DNA from: Oceaniglobus ichthyenteri
GTDB taxonomy: Bacteria; Pseudomonadota; Alphaproteobacteria; Rhodobacterales; Rhodobacteraceae
Assembly: GCF_003057885.1 (NCBI RefSeq)
Contig: NZ_QAGK01000001.1
Coordinates: 372,001 to 436,000 of the forward strand
Length of the DNA: 64,000 nt
Reading direction: 5' to 3'
Shown piece by piece: positions 24,704-33,296 of the stretch. Numbering within the stretch: position 1 is the first letter of the stretch; each line of letters starts with the position of its first letter. The position numbers were made by a program, and so were the translations under genes. Below the pieces are notes generated by a model. It was not told the DNA's origin. It searched no databases and was given only the letters and a program-made list of their open reading frames with translations.

Positions 24704-27298
24704 TTACGTGATGATTGCGGTGTCAGGCCCACTGGCGGTGCCAGCGACATTCGAGCCGTTCAGCGGCACGGCCCAGAAATAATAGGTGCCAGCAGCTAGC
24801 CCGGTGTTGGTCGCACTGTTGGCGATATTGGCCGCTGCAATAACCGTTTCGATCAAGGCCGCATCGCCAAACGTCGTCGTGGTGCCGCGATAAATCTGCA
24901 CTTTGAATTGGTTGGCGTCGTTGGCGGTCGTGAACGTCACAATGCTTTCGCCGACGCCATCCGCCGCATTAAATGCAACAAGGTCGGCGGGTGCGGTTGG
25001 GTTGGCTGTAGCGGTAATCGTGACGCTTTCCGGCGTATCGCGTTCGTTGGACCATGGCGTTGCCCGGCCACCGGCGGTGACTGTCTGCCAGGACACAACG
25101 TATTCTGTGCCATCATCCACGAGGGCCGAGTAGGCGATCAGCTCGTCCATGTCGGTGATAAAATATTCTGGCGCATCAGCCCCCGCGCGGTATCTGAAAC
25201 GATAGCTGCGATCCACACGGGTTGGTTCGTCAAACGTCACCTCAAGCCGGACACCCGCGCCGCCGGATGCCGCAACCGACACTGCCGAAACATCCACGTT
25301 TTGCGCAACCTCCAAGCTGCCGTCTATGTCGAGCGCCGGGGCAATCGGTGGCGGCGCGCCTTCTTCGCCCAGTCCCAAATCCCACCGATCCGACTGCAAA
25401 GGCACAACCGCAAAAGCCGCGCCCCGCCCATCTGGCGCAATCTCAACTGACGTTCCAAGTTCAAATTCACCGACGAAATCCGATGAATAATCGACATTCA
25501 CCCCGCGTTCGCCGCGCACCAGAATCCCTTTGACGCCAACGGAAAACGCAGCGCGCCTGGTTGCCCCCACGCGCTGGCCGATTGCCTTCGCCAGCCGCAC
25601 CGCCTGGTTGTGGTTCTGGCACCCCAAAATATCCACGGTCTGATAATTCGGCTCTGTGGTACCATCATAATACGCCGCATTGCGCCATGGCGCGGACGGT
25701 TGTTTTGTGTACCCATGATCGGCAGATATGTAATTGACGATCACGCCATCGAGCGCGGTTTCGCCATCATCGAGTATCTGCGTTTCCGCCGAAAGGATAT
25801 CGCGGGCCTCGGTGAATGTCAGCGTCGGGGACTCATATTTTCCAACGCGCGGCCATGCCCGCCCCTGATCGTCATAGACAGAAAACCCGTCACAGGTCAG
25901 CAGTATGTCCGCCTCGGCTTCATGGCGCGGGGTGTTGTCTGCTATCGCAAAGCCACCGCGATAGCGCGGCACCGGTGTTCCTGTGCGGTCCAACACCGTC
26001 TCGTCGCAAACATCGGCCTGCGCCCCAACCTGCGCCCAGTTGATTTCTGACAACGGTTTCTTGCGGCCATAGGGCGCGGTGCGAAACCAACCCCAAATCA
26101 ACGCCGAGTTACCGCCGCTGCTTTTCCATGTGGCCCGGTCATTGATATCCTGCGTCACGTCGCGCGGATCATAGACGCGCGTGAAATCGCCGTACATGGC
26201 CACCGATGGCTCGCCCAAAGCAAACGCCCCGCGCCAACGATAGGCCCTGCCGTAGTGCTCAGGCGGGATGGCTTTGCAGCGCACCACCGAATAGACCAAA
26301 CCGGCAAGGAAAAAATCGGTCGGCAGTTCTGGGAATGCGTCGGTGAAATCGGTCGGTTTGGTGCCGTATACCTGTGATGGCGTCGGGCTGACCGTATAAA
26401 TTCTGAGGTAGGGTACACGCCCGCCGGTGCCTGTGAATTGGTTATATTTTTCGGTCAGGCAAAAATCATCGGTGATCACATCACCAACCGCAATTTGGCT
26501 CTGCCCCGCACTCCACACCATCGGGTCAGTGCCGACAACGCCGGATGGTTCCAGAACGCTGAAATACCGGGGGATACGCACGTCATTCCAACCCGGCAGA
26601 CTGGCAGTGCCACGATCCACCACAAACAGCTTGATATCATCACCGCTTGCCATGCTGGGATGACGCGACCACGCACCGGACGATGTAACCCACAACCCGT
26701 TTTCAATCGGGTCAGTCTGCGCCACCAACAGCACTTTATTGCCGACCGTAAAGTAACCGTCCTTGTATTCATACTCACCGGACAGCGGCACGTTTTCCGC
26801 AATTATGGCGTCGGCGGTCAGATCAACGGTTGGCTCGGTGGCCAATTCCACCCGGATGTTATCCAGCAGGTAAATCGGATCATTAAGCAATTCACCATCG
26901 CCGTGCGCGACGATGTACCAGAAATTGCCATCAGCATCGTATTCCCCAAACGTGCCAACATGCCCCCCGACAGCAACCGGGCCGCACAACTGATAACGCG
27001 GGCTGTCGATGATACGCGGATTCGCGCGGGCCTGCTCAATGTCCGGCGTTTTGGGCTTGTTTAGCAAAGCCATGCCAAAGCTCAGGCCGACATTCAATAG
27101 CAGCGAGCCAAGGGTGCCGGTGAAGAACGATCCGATTGACAGACCAGCAGCAAACGCCCCACCGATCCCGGCCCCGGCCACGGCACCGGTCGTGAACCCC
27201 GTGGCAATCCCGGCGAAAAACGAAATCACCGGCCCCGCCTCGGCAGGCACCGGCATAATCAGGGCAGTGCAAAGCAAAAGGGCCGCGCGCATTTTCAT
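24704..27298 (-). CDS. tail hub/host-specificity (J-like) protein with signal-peptide-like N-terminus
   Basis: 864 residues from the ATG at 27298, fixed by an ATGA overlap with the upstream gene. It begins with a Sec-type leader (MKMRAALLLCTALIMPVPAE) and Gly/Ala-rich membrane-active stretches (GFTTGAVAGAGIGGAFAAGL). Mid-part motifs such as CDGFSVYDDQGRAWPRVGKYESPTLTF fit the baseplate hub domains of lambda J-type central tail proteins. Residues ~160-260 carry the same lectin-like repeat domain as the fibre protein, and two fibronectin-III-like domains end the protein. A leader on a tail tip protein is unusual; the hydrophobic parts may help membrane penetration. Confidence 0.8.
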   Translation of the reverse strand: MKMRAALLLCTALIMPVPAEAGPVISFFAGIATGFTTGAVAGAGIGGAFAAGLSIGSFFTGTLGSLLLNVGLSFGMALLNKPKTPDIEQARANPRIIDSPRYQLCGPVAVGGHVGTFGEYDADGNFWYIVAHGDGELLNDPIYLLDNIRVELATEPTVDLTADAIIAENVPLSGEYEYKDGYFTVGNKVLLVAQTDPIENGLWVTSSGAWSRHPSMASGDDIKLFVVDRGTASLPGWNDVRIPRYFSVLEPSGVVGTDPMVWSAGQSQIAVGDVITDDFCLTEKYNQFTGTGGRVPYLRIYTVSPTPSQVYGTKPTDFTDAFPELPTDFFLAGLVYSVVRCKAIPPEHYGRAYRWRGAFALGEPSVAMYGDFTRVYDPRDVTQDINDRATWKSSGGNSALIWGWFRTAPYGRKKPLSEINWAQVGAQADVCDETVLDRTGTPVPRYRGGFAIADNTPRHEAEADILLTCDGFSVYDDQGRAWPRVGKYESPTLTFTEARDILSAETQILDDGETALDGVIVNYISADHGYTKQPSAPWRNAAYYDGTTEPNYQTVDILGCQNHNQAVRLAKAIGQRVGATRRAAFSVGVKGILVRGERGVNVDYSSDFVGEFELGTSVEIAPDGRGAAFAVVPLQSDRWDLGLGEEGAPPPIAPALDIDGSLEVAQNVDVSAVSVAASGGAGVRLEVTFDEPTRVDRSYRFRYRAGADAPEYFITDMDELIAYSALVDDGTEYVVSWQTVTAGGRATPWSNERDTPESVTITATANPTAPADLVAFNAADGVGESIVTFTTANDANQFKVQIYRGTTTTFGDAALIETVIAAANIANSATNTGLAAGTYYFWAVPLNGSNVAGTASGPDTAIIT

Positions 27299-27693
27299 AT
27301 TTCCCACGCTCCGATTACTTTGGCTGGCATTTCGATCATACCGCGCCCTTCGGCCATAAACGCAACGCGCCGCCCCAGATCCACACCAGCCACCAGAATG
27401 CCTTGCACATCGCACATCACAGGCCGCATAGGCGCACGGTCAGCGCGATCAAAGCCCGCCTGCTCCATCGCATAGGCAAACACCCCGAAGGCCCCGCCAT
27501 AGGCGTCACAGATCGCCTGCGCCCCATCTGCATCGTGGTAAGTGCCGCGCCATTGTGCGCCGGGGTCAATGCCGGTTGCTGTCTGGACGTATGACCAAAC
27601 CGACATCATGCAGTCTGACGCGCCCCAGACGAACCGACCCCGCGCCCAAAGCGCGCGCAGATCATCCGCCGACAAGATATGTCCTCTGCGCAT
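27295..27693 (-). CDS. NlpC/P60-like tail-tip peptidase-type protein (DUF6950-like)
   Basis: 132 residues from MRRGHILSADDLRALW. The pattern FVWGASDCMMSVWSYVQTATG has the SDC cysteine at the start of a helix, as in NlpC/P60-type phage tail assembly proteins, and a later GVDLGRRVAFMAEGRG strand resembles the region with the catalytic His, though the His itself is not evident. Position between the minor tail proteins and hub matches gpK/GTA gp14. Catalytic activity is therefore uncertain. Confidence 0.7.
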   Translation of the reverse strand: MRRGHILSADDLRALWARGRFVWGASDCMMSVWSYVQTATGIDPGAQWRGTYHDADGAQAICDAYGGAFGVFAYAMEQAGFDRADRAPMRPVMCDVQGILVAGVDLGRRVAFMAEGRGMIEMPAKVIGAWEI

Positions 27694-28345
27694 TACCGGC
27701 GATAAAATCCGCACCGCTGTCTGACACCACACCAAGTTGCCGCGACCGCTCGCGCAAACTGGTCGCGGTCATTGTCCCGCGCGGCGCAAGGCTGCGGCCC
27801 GCCTCACCTGTGCGGGCCAGAACCCGCGCTGAATATACACGCTGTTCCGCACCCGGCGCCCCCTCTCTGCTTTCCGAAAACGTGACGCCGCGCATGGTCA
27901 GGCGATATGCAAACCGGATCGGCAGGCCCGCGCGCAAACCTTCACCGGGCCTCACTAGCACATGGTAGCAGGTCAGCGACCGGCCCTTGGCCTTGTCCTG
28001 ATCGGCCCGGATCGCGTCGAACGTGGCCCGGTCCAGATAGGGTATGGTAAACTCATATCGTGGGCTGGCCCCGTCGCGTTCATCGCCCACCGCAGCCGGT
28101 TGGTGCATGTTGTTGCCCCGCCCGTCAAATGTGCCGAGCCATTCGTTGGCGGCAATCGTGCCGTTCGGCGTCACCACAGGATCACCAACGCCAGTTGATG
28201 TGACCAACACGCCCTGCCCATCCCAAAGGCGCACAGGCACTCCGTCAAAATCGTAAAAGTAGCAGTTGACCAGGCGCAGATTGATGTCGTGGGTGTCAGT
28301 GGCATCGCCGATCTGATCCAGCAGGTAATCGGTGAAATCACTCAC
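27662..28345 (-). CDS. minor tail protein (DUF2163/GTA gp13-like position)
   Basis: 227 residues. The GTG at 28345 overlaps the upstream stop as GTGA, which fixes the start. Sequence is beta-rich (VNCYFYDFDGVPVRLWDGQGVLV, YHVLVRPGEGLRAGLPIRFAYRLTM). Order in the tail operon (tape measure, two tail proteins, NlpC-like, hub) matches the distal tail/hub set of siphoviruses and gene transfer agents. The protein itself I assign by position only. Confidence 0.7.
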   Translation of the reverse strand: MSDFTDYLLDQIGDATDTHDINLRLVNCYFYDFDGVPVRLWDGQGVLVTSTGVGDPVVTPNGTIAANEWLGTFDGRGNNMHQPAAVGDERDGASPRYEFTIPYLDRATFDAIRADQDKAKGRSLTCYHVLVRPGEGLRAGLPIRFAYRLTMRGVTFSESREGAPGAEQRVYSARVLARTGEAGRSLAPRGTMTATSLRERSRQLGVVSDSGADFIAGNAQRTYLVGG

Positions 28346-29046
28346 AGCAGCGCCTCTACGAATTGTGCAGAACCAAACTGCATGTGCCGCCCGCTGGCGA
28401 AATTGCCCGCAACCTCGCGCGCATTGATGCACGTCACCATAACAGCGGGGCGGTAAAGCAGCCGGTCATCGGTGGTTAAGCCCCGCCGCAATGGCGGTGA
28501 CACAGTGACCGTTGCCACGTCCGCGCCGTCATATTCAATGTCCATAATGGTGTGCGCAAAGTCATAGCCGCCGCTCTGAAACCCGATTACATGCCCAATT
28601 TTCAAGACCGGGCCGATATCGCTTAAATCCGCCGTGAACATTTCCGCCCCCCGGCCAGCCGGGTTGGTGATCGGCGAGCTTGGCGACCACGCCCAATTCT
28701 CGCCATTCGCCCAAGGCTCGTCGTTGGCCCATGGGATGCCGTTCTCAACATCCGCGCCAGTGATTGCACTGGCCGCGACAAGCTGCACAGTTTTGTAAAG
28801 GCGCACCCGCATGATGGCGCTGTTTAAAATACGGCTGACAGTCCAGCTTGCGTTGAGATTTGCGGCCTCGGCGGCGAAAGGCGCAAAGTTCATCATCACC
28901 TCGTAGCGACCGCCGACCTCTGGCGTTGCGGTGGCAAAGCCGCCAACAGTCATGCCGCCCGGCGTTGACGTGCCGCCAGCGCGAAACACCTGATCAATCG
29001 GCGCGCAGTCATAACGCCAGTCATAGATTTTCGGGACATAGACCAT
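28342..29046 (-). CDS. distal tail protein-like (by position)
   Basis: 234 residues, beta-rich with aromatic repeats (GIPWANDEPWANGENWAWSP). Located directly after the tape measure gene, with TGATG coupling, where siphoviruses encode the distal tail protein. No enzyme motif and no membrane segment. Function inferred from gene order. Confidence 0.68.
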   Translation of the reverse strand: MVYVPKIYDWRYDCAPIDQVFRAGGTSTPGGMTVGGFATATPEVGGRYEVMMNFAPFAAEAANLNASWTVSRILNSAIMRVRLYKTVQLVAASAITGADVENGIPWANDEPWANGENWAWSPSSPITNPAGRGAEMFTADLSDIGPVLKIGHVIGFQSGGYDFAHTIMDIEYDGADVATVTVSPPLRRGLTTDDRLLYRPAVMVTCINAREVAGNFASGRHMQFGSAQFVEALL

Positions 29047-31790
29047 CAGGCAATCCCCCCGAACCGGGAATACTCAGTCTGATAATTGGCAAGGTTCTTC
29101 TGAACCGTTTTCACCGACTGCCCGACGATTTGCGGGGCCGCTGACCTGATCGCCGCTGCAATCTGATCGGCCACGCCCTCCTGTGCGCCACGGGCATCAA
29201 TGTTGATCACGGCCCCCGATTGCGCAGCACGGGCGCGGCGGGCAGTGTCTTGGCGCGATGTGACGACCGAACCGTTTGGCGTTGACTGCACAAGCTCCGG
29301 GCCATTCTCCCCAACCAAACCATATTGACCGTTGGGGATTGTGCCGCCACCGTCGAACATGCCTGCGAAACTCTTGAAAATAAGTGTGCCGAGGCTGTCG
29401 CTTGAACTGCCGCCTGTGACCGATTCCAGCAGCTTTGCCTTGGCATAGGCCAATATCAGTTCCTTGATCACGTCTTGCAGGATATCGCGCCAATCCCCGG
29501 TCCCGGCAATCAACCGATCAATGGCCGACCCGCCAATGCTGGCGAACTCATCCCAGATGTCCGATGTATTTTGCGCCGCCGCCGATGCTTCCTCGAACCG
29601 CTCGCGCGCCAGGTCGTATGCGCGCCCTGCCTCGCCAGCGCCGATGTAACCGGCCTCAAGTGCGTCGTTGATTGTCTCCTGCGCCTTTTCATAGTCCTGT
29701 GTGGCGCGGACAAGCGGATCAAGGGACGCAATCAGGCTGTCATAGGCTGTTTGCAGTTGGTTGGCGCTGCTTGCGGCTGATCCGCCACCGCCGCCACCAC
29801 CGCCGCCTGAAAATGACGGAATGTCAGGCAAGTTATTTTCGATGTACTTTCGTGTTTTTCCGAAAGACCCGAAACCCAAGACGGCGCTCCCGACAGAGGG
29901 ATCCCCAACGCTGGGCATCCCGAACGACAAGCCACCGGCAGTGGCGGCAGTGGGGTCTTTCAAGCCTGCCGTTCGGTTCAGGGCCGCATTGAGTGCCGCC
30001 GCGTTCCCGGCAGCAACGCCCAACATCCCGGCCAGTGAAGCCGCTTGGCCCGACAGGCCAGAGATATCGATTGACGCAATCACCGTGCGCAGTGTGCTGG
30101 CGTTGTCCGCCGCGTCACCCATCCCATTGCCCAGCCTGATAGTCGCCCCGCTCGCCTCTGCAATCAGTGCTTCGAGCTGTTCAACCCGTGAACGCGCGGC
30201 GGCATATTCAGGCGAAAGATCGGCGGCGTCGCCAATCAGTTGCTTCTGGATATCGACGGCCCGTTGCAAGCCCTCAACCAGCCTTCTGAACCTATCCGCA
30301 TCGCCCGCGCCCTCCTTATCGGCGCCGTATTTATCCCTCATTTCATAGTATTTCTGGATTTCTTCGTTCAGAAACGCCTGTGTTTCCACCTGCTTTCGGT
30401 AAGCATCCGATGCCTCGATTGCCGCGATGTTTTCCTGTCTGATCGCATCAGCTGCTTCCAAATGCGCCCTTGCCTGGGTCAGCTTTACCCCAGCAACATC
30501 AATCGACATGGTGCGGCCGTCAGAAAGTACTGCCATCAGCGCGGCGGATTGCTCAACCTCTTTGGATATCGCGCCAGCCGCCGCCTCAGAGGATGTTCTA
30601 ATCTGATCGGTTGCCCTTGCGAACAGGGACAGCCGCCCAACGTAATCGATGAGGCTCCCGATGGCCTGAACTGTTTGACTGATTATTCGGGTAACGTCCG
30701 TCAGCCCCTGAATTGCGGCCCGCAAAACGGCAGTTAACCCAGCCTCACCCATTGCCAAGATCAAACCCTCAAGGGCAGATTTCAGCGAGTTAATATCGCC
30801 GCCCAGGTTGTCGCGCATTGTGTCGGCCATGCGCGTAGCTTCGCCCTCGACATTGGACAGCTCGCCAGTCAATTCGCGCAGCCCGCCAACCTGCGAAGTC
30901 AGCGCCAAGATGGCAGGCCCGCCCCGATCACCGAAGATCGTAAGCGCCTGCGCCGCATCAATCCCGGCGTCCGAAAGCTGCTCCACGATTTCGACAATGC
31001 TTGTGGTCGCGGGGTTCAGCGCGTCCAGTTCAAGGCCCAGATCGCGAATGACCGCCGCCGCCTGCGGCGTGGTGTTGGCCAGCGACGAAAGCACCCGGCG
31101 CAAACCAGTACCCGCCATGCCACCTTGGATACCGGCATCGGATAGAACGCCAATAGCCGCAGCCGCGTCATTCATCTCGATCCCGAGGGCAGATGCCACC
31201 GGGCCGACAAATTTCATGGCCTCGCCAAGCTGGCCGACATCAGTGTTCGCCCGCGATGATGCCGCCGCCAACACATCGGCCACGGCACCAGCGTTTTCGG
31301 CGCTGATCGCAAATGCTGACATGATGTTTGATGAAATGTCAGCAGCCTGCCCAAGGTCCAATTGCGCCGCCGTGGCAAGATTCAGAACGTCGGGAATCGC
31401 GGCCATGCTTTCGGCGGCGTTAAACCCGGCCATCGCCAAGAAATTCAAACCCGATGCCGCTTGTGTGGCGCTGTATTCCGTCGAACTGCCCAGATCCATT
31501 GCGACCGTGCGCATATCCTTCAGTTCGCTTGCAGTGGCGCGGGATACGGCACCCAACTGCGACATGCCAGTTTCGAACTGCGATATGCCACGGATCGCGG
31601 CTGACACCCCGGCAATGCTGGCAAAACCCGCCGCAACAGCCGCTAGGGATCGTGTCGCGGCACGGGCCATGCCGCCAAGGCCGGTTTCGACCTGCTGTGT
31701 GCGACCAAGCAGCCGATCAAGGGCGGATTCCCCACGGCGTCCACCGGCTTCCATGCCTCTTGGGTCGATAGCAAGGCGAAGTGTGGCCAT
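29046..31790 (-). CDS. tail tape measure protein (TP901 family)
   Basis: 914 residues. The N-terminal part has the family core ATEYSATQAASGLNFLAMAG and LNLATAAQLDLGQAADISSN, then LSDAGIQGGMAGTGLRRVLS. It is Ala-rich and helical, with hydrophobic stretches (ALEGLILAMGEAGLTAVLRA) and a Gly run (SFSGGGGGGGGGS). It sets tail length and guides DNA at infection. Typical scaling of about 0.15 nm per residue would give a tail near 135 nm (inference). A C-terminal domain ending in a Q-x-x-Y-S-R-F-G-G tail closes it. Confidence 0.9.
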   Translation of the reverse strand: MATLRLAIDPRGMEAGGRRGESALDRLLGRTQQVETGLGGMARAATRSLAAVAAGFASIAGVSAAIRGISQFETGMSQLGAVSRATASELKDMRTVAMDLGSSTEYSATQAASGLNFLAMAGFNAAESMAAIPDVLNLATAAQLDLGQAADISSNIMSAFAISAENAGAVADVLAAASSRANTDVGQLGEAMKFVGPVASALGIEMNDAAAAIGVLSDAGIQGGMAGTGLRRVLSSLANTTPQAAAVIRDLGLELDALNPATTSIVEIVEQLSDAGIDAAQALTIFGDRGGPAILALTSQVGGLRELTGELSNVEGEATRMADTMRDNLGGDINSLKSALEGLILAMGEAGLTAVLRAAIQGLTDVTRIISQTVQAIGSLIDYVGRLSLFARATDQIRTSSEAAAGAISKEVEQSAALMAVLSDGRTMSIDVAGVKLTQARAHLEAADAIRQENIAAIEASDAYRKQVETQAFLNEEIQKYYEMRDKYGADKEGAGDADRFRRLVEGLQRAVDIQKQLIGDAADLSPEYAAARSRVEQLEALIAEASGATIRLGNGMGDAADNASTLRTVIASIDISGLSGQAASLAGMLGVAAGNAAALNAALNRTAGLKDPTAATAGGLSFGMPSVGDPSVGSAVLGFGSFGKTRKYIENNLPDIPSFSGGGGGGGGGSAASSANQLQTAYDSLIASLDPLVRATQDYEKAQETINDALEAGYIGAGEAGRAYDLARERFEEASAAAQNTSDIWDEFASIGGSAIDRLIAGTGDWRDILQDVIKELILAYAKAKLLESVTGGSSSDSLGTLIFKSFAGMFDGGGTIPNGQYGLVGENGPELVQSTPNGSVVTSRQDTARRARAAQSGAVINIDARGAQEGVADQIAAAIRSAAPQIVGQSVKTVQKNLANYQTEYSRFGGIA

Positions 31791-31837
31791 ATGGATAATC
31801 CTTGCGGGAACGGCTTCTGCCCCATAGCCTTGCGGCG

Positions 31838-32344
31838 ATGAAACGAAGGAAGGTTAAGATGATGGGGTCAGGCTTAGTTTTGGCAGTCTGTGTTGCTACT
31901 TTTTTAGCCTCAAACGCTGCCGCTGGCATAAAAGACAAAGCGATGCTGAAATCGCCCTCTCAGTGGTCAGATGATGAGAAAAGAAGCTTTTCGGGAAGCA
32001 ATGGGTTTTTCAACCTATGCATTATGCATCACAAAGGTAGATTTTACGCCGGTGAGGTAGAGCAGCCTTTTTCGGATGCAGATATCAAGGTTATCGAAAG
32101 TGAATTAAGGGTCCGAGGGCTGTCGGATTTTGACATCAGCATCTTAAAGGACAGGAAAGGAGGCCAGGTCTTTGTCGGGCAGTCGTTTGCGGGATTGGTT
32201 TGCAAGTTGCGCAGGGCGGTTAAGTTAAACAAGTCATTTATGGTTGGAGTAGGACACCAATGGCAGGCCATTCTGCCAAGAAATTTCGTCTATCTGAAAG
32301 GCGACGGGACTTCTGCCGGAATGTTCGTATACGGCTGGAACTGA
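31838..32344 (+). CDS. exported moron protein on the opposite strand of the tail operon
   Basis: 168 residues from MKRRKVKMMGSGLVLAVCVA; an ATG at 31859 has a better GGAAGG ribosome site but loses the basic n-region. A Sec leader ends near SNAAAG. The mature part (about 140 residues) has two cysteines (NLCIMHHKG and LVCKLRR) and no recognised domain. It is A/T-richer than the flanking tail genes and points against them, the hallmark of a lysogeny-expressed moron. A TATGGATAAT sequence just upstream could hold its -10. A periplasmic role such as superinfection exclusion is a guess. Confidence 0.8.
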   Translation: MKRRKVKMMGSGLVLAVCVATFLASNAAAGIKDKAMLKSPSQWSDDEKRSFSGSNGFFNLCIMHHKGRFYAGEVEQPFSDADIKVIESELRVRGLSDFDISILKDRKGGQVFVGQSFAGLVCKLRRAVKLNKSFMVGVGHQWQAILPRNFVYLKGDGTSAGMFVYGWN

Positions 32345-32369
32345 CAGCCCCCGCCGCTCCGACCGAATA

Positions 32370-33148
32370 TTAACCCATCGCCGCCCGTTCGGCATTATCC
32401 ATCGCCATGATCATCCGCACCAGCCTGCCCCGGTCAACCGGGCAAGTGATGCCCAGGTAGCTGTCGGCATACGCCATGATTTCGGAAAACGGTATCGGCC
32501 CAAGCCCCATGCCTTGCTGCCGTGACCCGCGCAAATGGTGGAATGCCTGCCAGTATAGCCAATTGCACGGCTCGACCTCGTTTTGCAGTTCCGCCGCGCC
32601 CTTTTCGCGCAAATACCGCAACTCTGCGCTTGAGTATTTCAGGCCCCAAGCGACGGCCTCGGTTAGTTTTTTACCGTTTCCTCATCGTCTTGGCTGATCA
32701 TCTTGCCCGCGTCCAAAACCTTGCTTTCGAACTGCGTCAGAGCCTTGGCGATTTCTGGTATTGGCTGATCCGACAATTCAACAAAGGTCGCGCGGTCGCA
32801 TGTGATCGGCACGGCCTTGCCATCGTCGTCCTCGGTCAGGATGTTTGACCGCCATTCAATCACGCATGAATCGTACAGCGTTTCGAACCTGCCCCTCCCG
32901 ATGGCCTTGGCGTTGGCGTTGTCTGCGGCCACATACTCAGCATCATCGGTCACTTTGCGGGTCTTTCGATCCATGATCCGTGCGCGCAGCATCAGCGATT
33001 CCGCAGACGCGACATAGGCGCTGTTGATTGCGCCACCGGCGCGCGCGTCGATCTCGATAAAGCACTCGCCGCCGGGGCCAAGCCATTCCGGCAGAACGGC
33101 GCGAAACTGCACCATAGGCAATTCGCGTGACTTAAGCCTTAGCGCCAT
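32370..33148 (-). CDS. tail assembly chaperone fusion made by -1 frameshift (gpGT-like)
   Basis: Predicted 259-residue product: the 161-residue upstream protein read through a slip at 32666-32672, then 98 residues of the -1 frame (LTEAVAWGLKYSSAELRYLR onward, ending NAERAAMG). The 98-residue part has no ATG or ribosome site near its front and only a TTG at 32621, so frameshifting is the natural route. In lambda and most siphoviruses the short form and the fusion are both needed to assemble the tail around the tape measure. Its position between the tube gene and the tape measure gene is exactly that of gpG/gpGT. Confidence 0.82.
32663..33148 (-). CDS. tail assembly chaperone, short form (gpG-like)
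   Basis: 161 residues from MALRLKSRELPMVQF; AAGGAGG lies 9 bases upstream of the ATG at 33148. The N-terminal half is beta-rich (WLGPGGECFIEIDARAGGAI), and the C-terminal half is acidic and helical (LTEDDDGKAVPITC, ALTQFESKVLDAGKMISQDD). It ends with codons GTA AAA AAC then TAA, where the slippery site lies. It would bind unfolded tape measure protein during tail assembly. Confidence 0.8.
   Translation of the reverse strand: MALRLKSRELPMVQFRAVLPEWLGPGGECFIEIDARAGGAINSAYVASAESLMLRARIMDRKTRKVTDDAEYVAADNANAKAIGRGRFETLYDSCVIEWRSNILTEDDDGKAVPITCDRATFVELSDQPIPEIAKALTQFESKVLDAGKMISQDDEETVKN
32666..32672 (-). other. -1 programmed frameshift site A AAA AAC
   Basis: The heptamer A AAA AAC is in the zero frame of the upstream gene (codons GTA AAA AAC) directly before its TAA stop. 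Six bases later a small inverted repeat AGGCC/GGCCT (32655-32659 and 32641-32645) with a 9-base loop could act as the stimulator. The -1 frame is open for 98 codons from here. Confidence 0.85.
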
Positions 33149-33296
33149 CTTTGCGGGCCTCCTTCTTCGATGTGGCAAGGCCCGGCTTGTCCGCCAGGTT
33201 CATTTCTTCGGCCTGTTCTTTGGTAATCGGGTCGCCCTTGCGAAAGGTGCGCAGCTTGCCGCCAACAGCACCCTCAAACGTGACTGCGGCTCGCAT
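33132..33296 (-). CDS. small phage protein between tail tube and chaperone genes
   Basis: 54 residues: MRAAVTFEGAVGGKLRTFRK, then GDPITKEQAEEMNLADKP and a basic tail. Its ATG at 33296 overlaps the tube-protein stop as TAATG, and its 3' end overlaps the chaperone start by 17 bases. Such coupling supports it as real. It could be a small tail-completion protein; no family is assigned. Confidence 0.65.
   Translation of the reverse strand: MRAAVTFEGAVGGKLRTFRKGDPITKEQAEEMNLADKPGLATSKKEARKDGAKA

Noticed and set aside
29797-29824. CCG-rich triplet run in the tape measure gene
   Set aside because: It simply encodes a flexible Gly linker in a protein where such linkers are normal; in-frame triplets, no sign of DNA-level function.
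32434-32649. Minus-strand frame overlapping the chaperone extension
   Set aside because: Different phase from the -1 frameshift product and Arg/Gly-rich; the -1 frame fits the slippery site and tail chaperone pattern.
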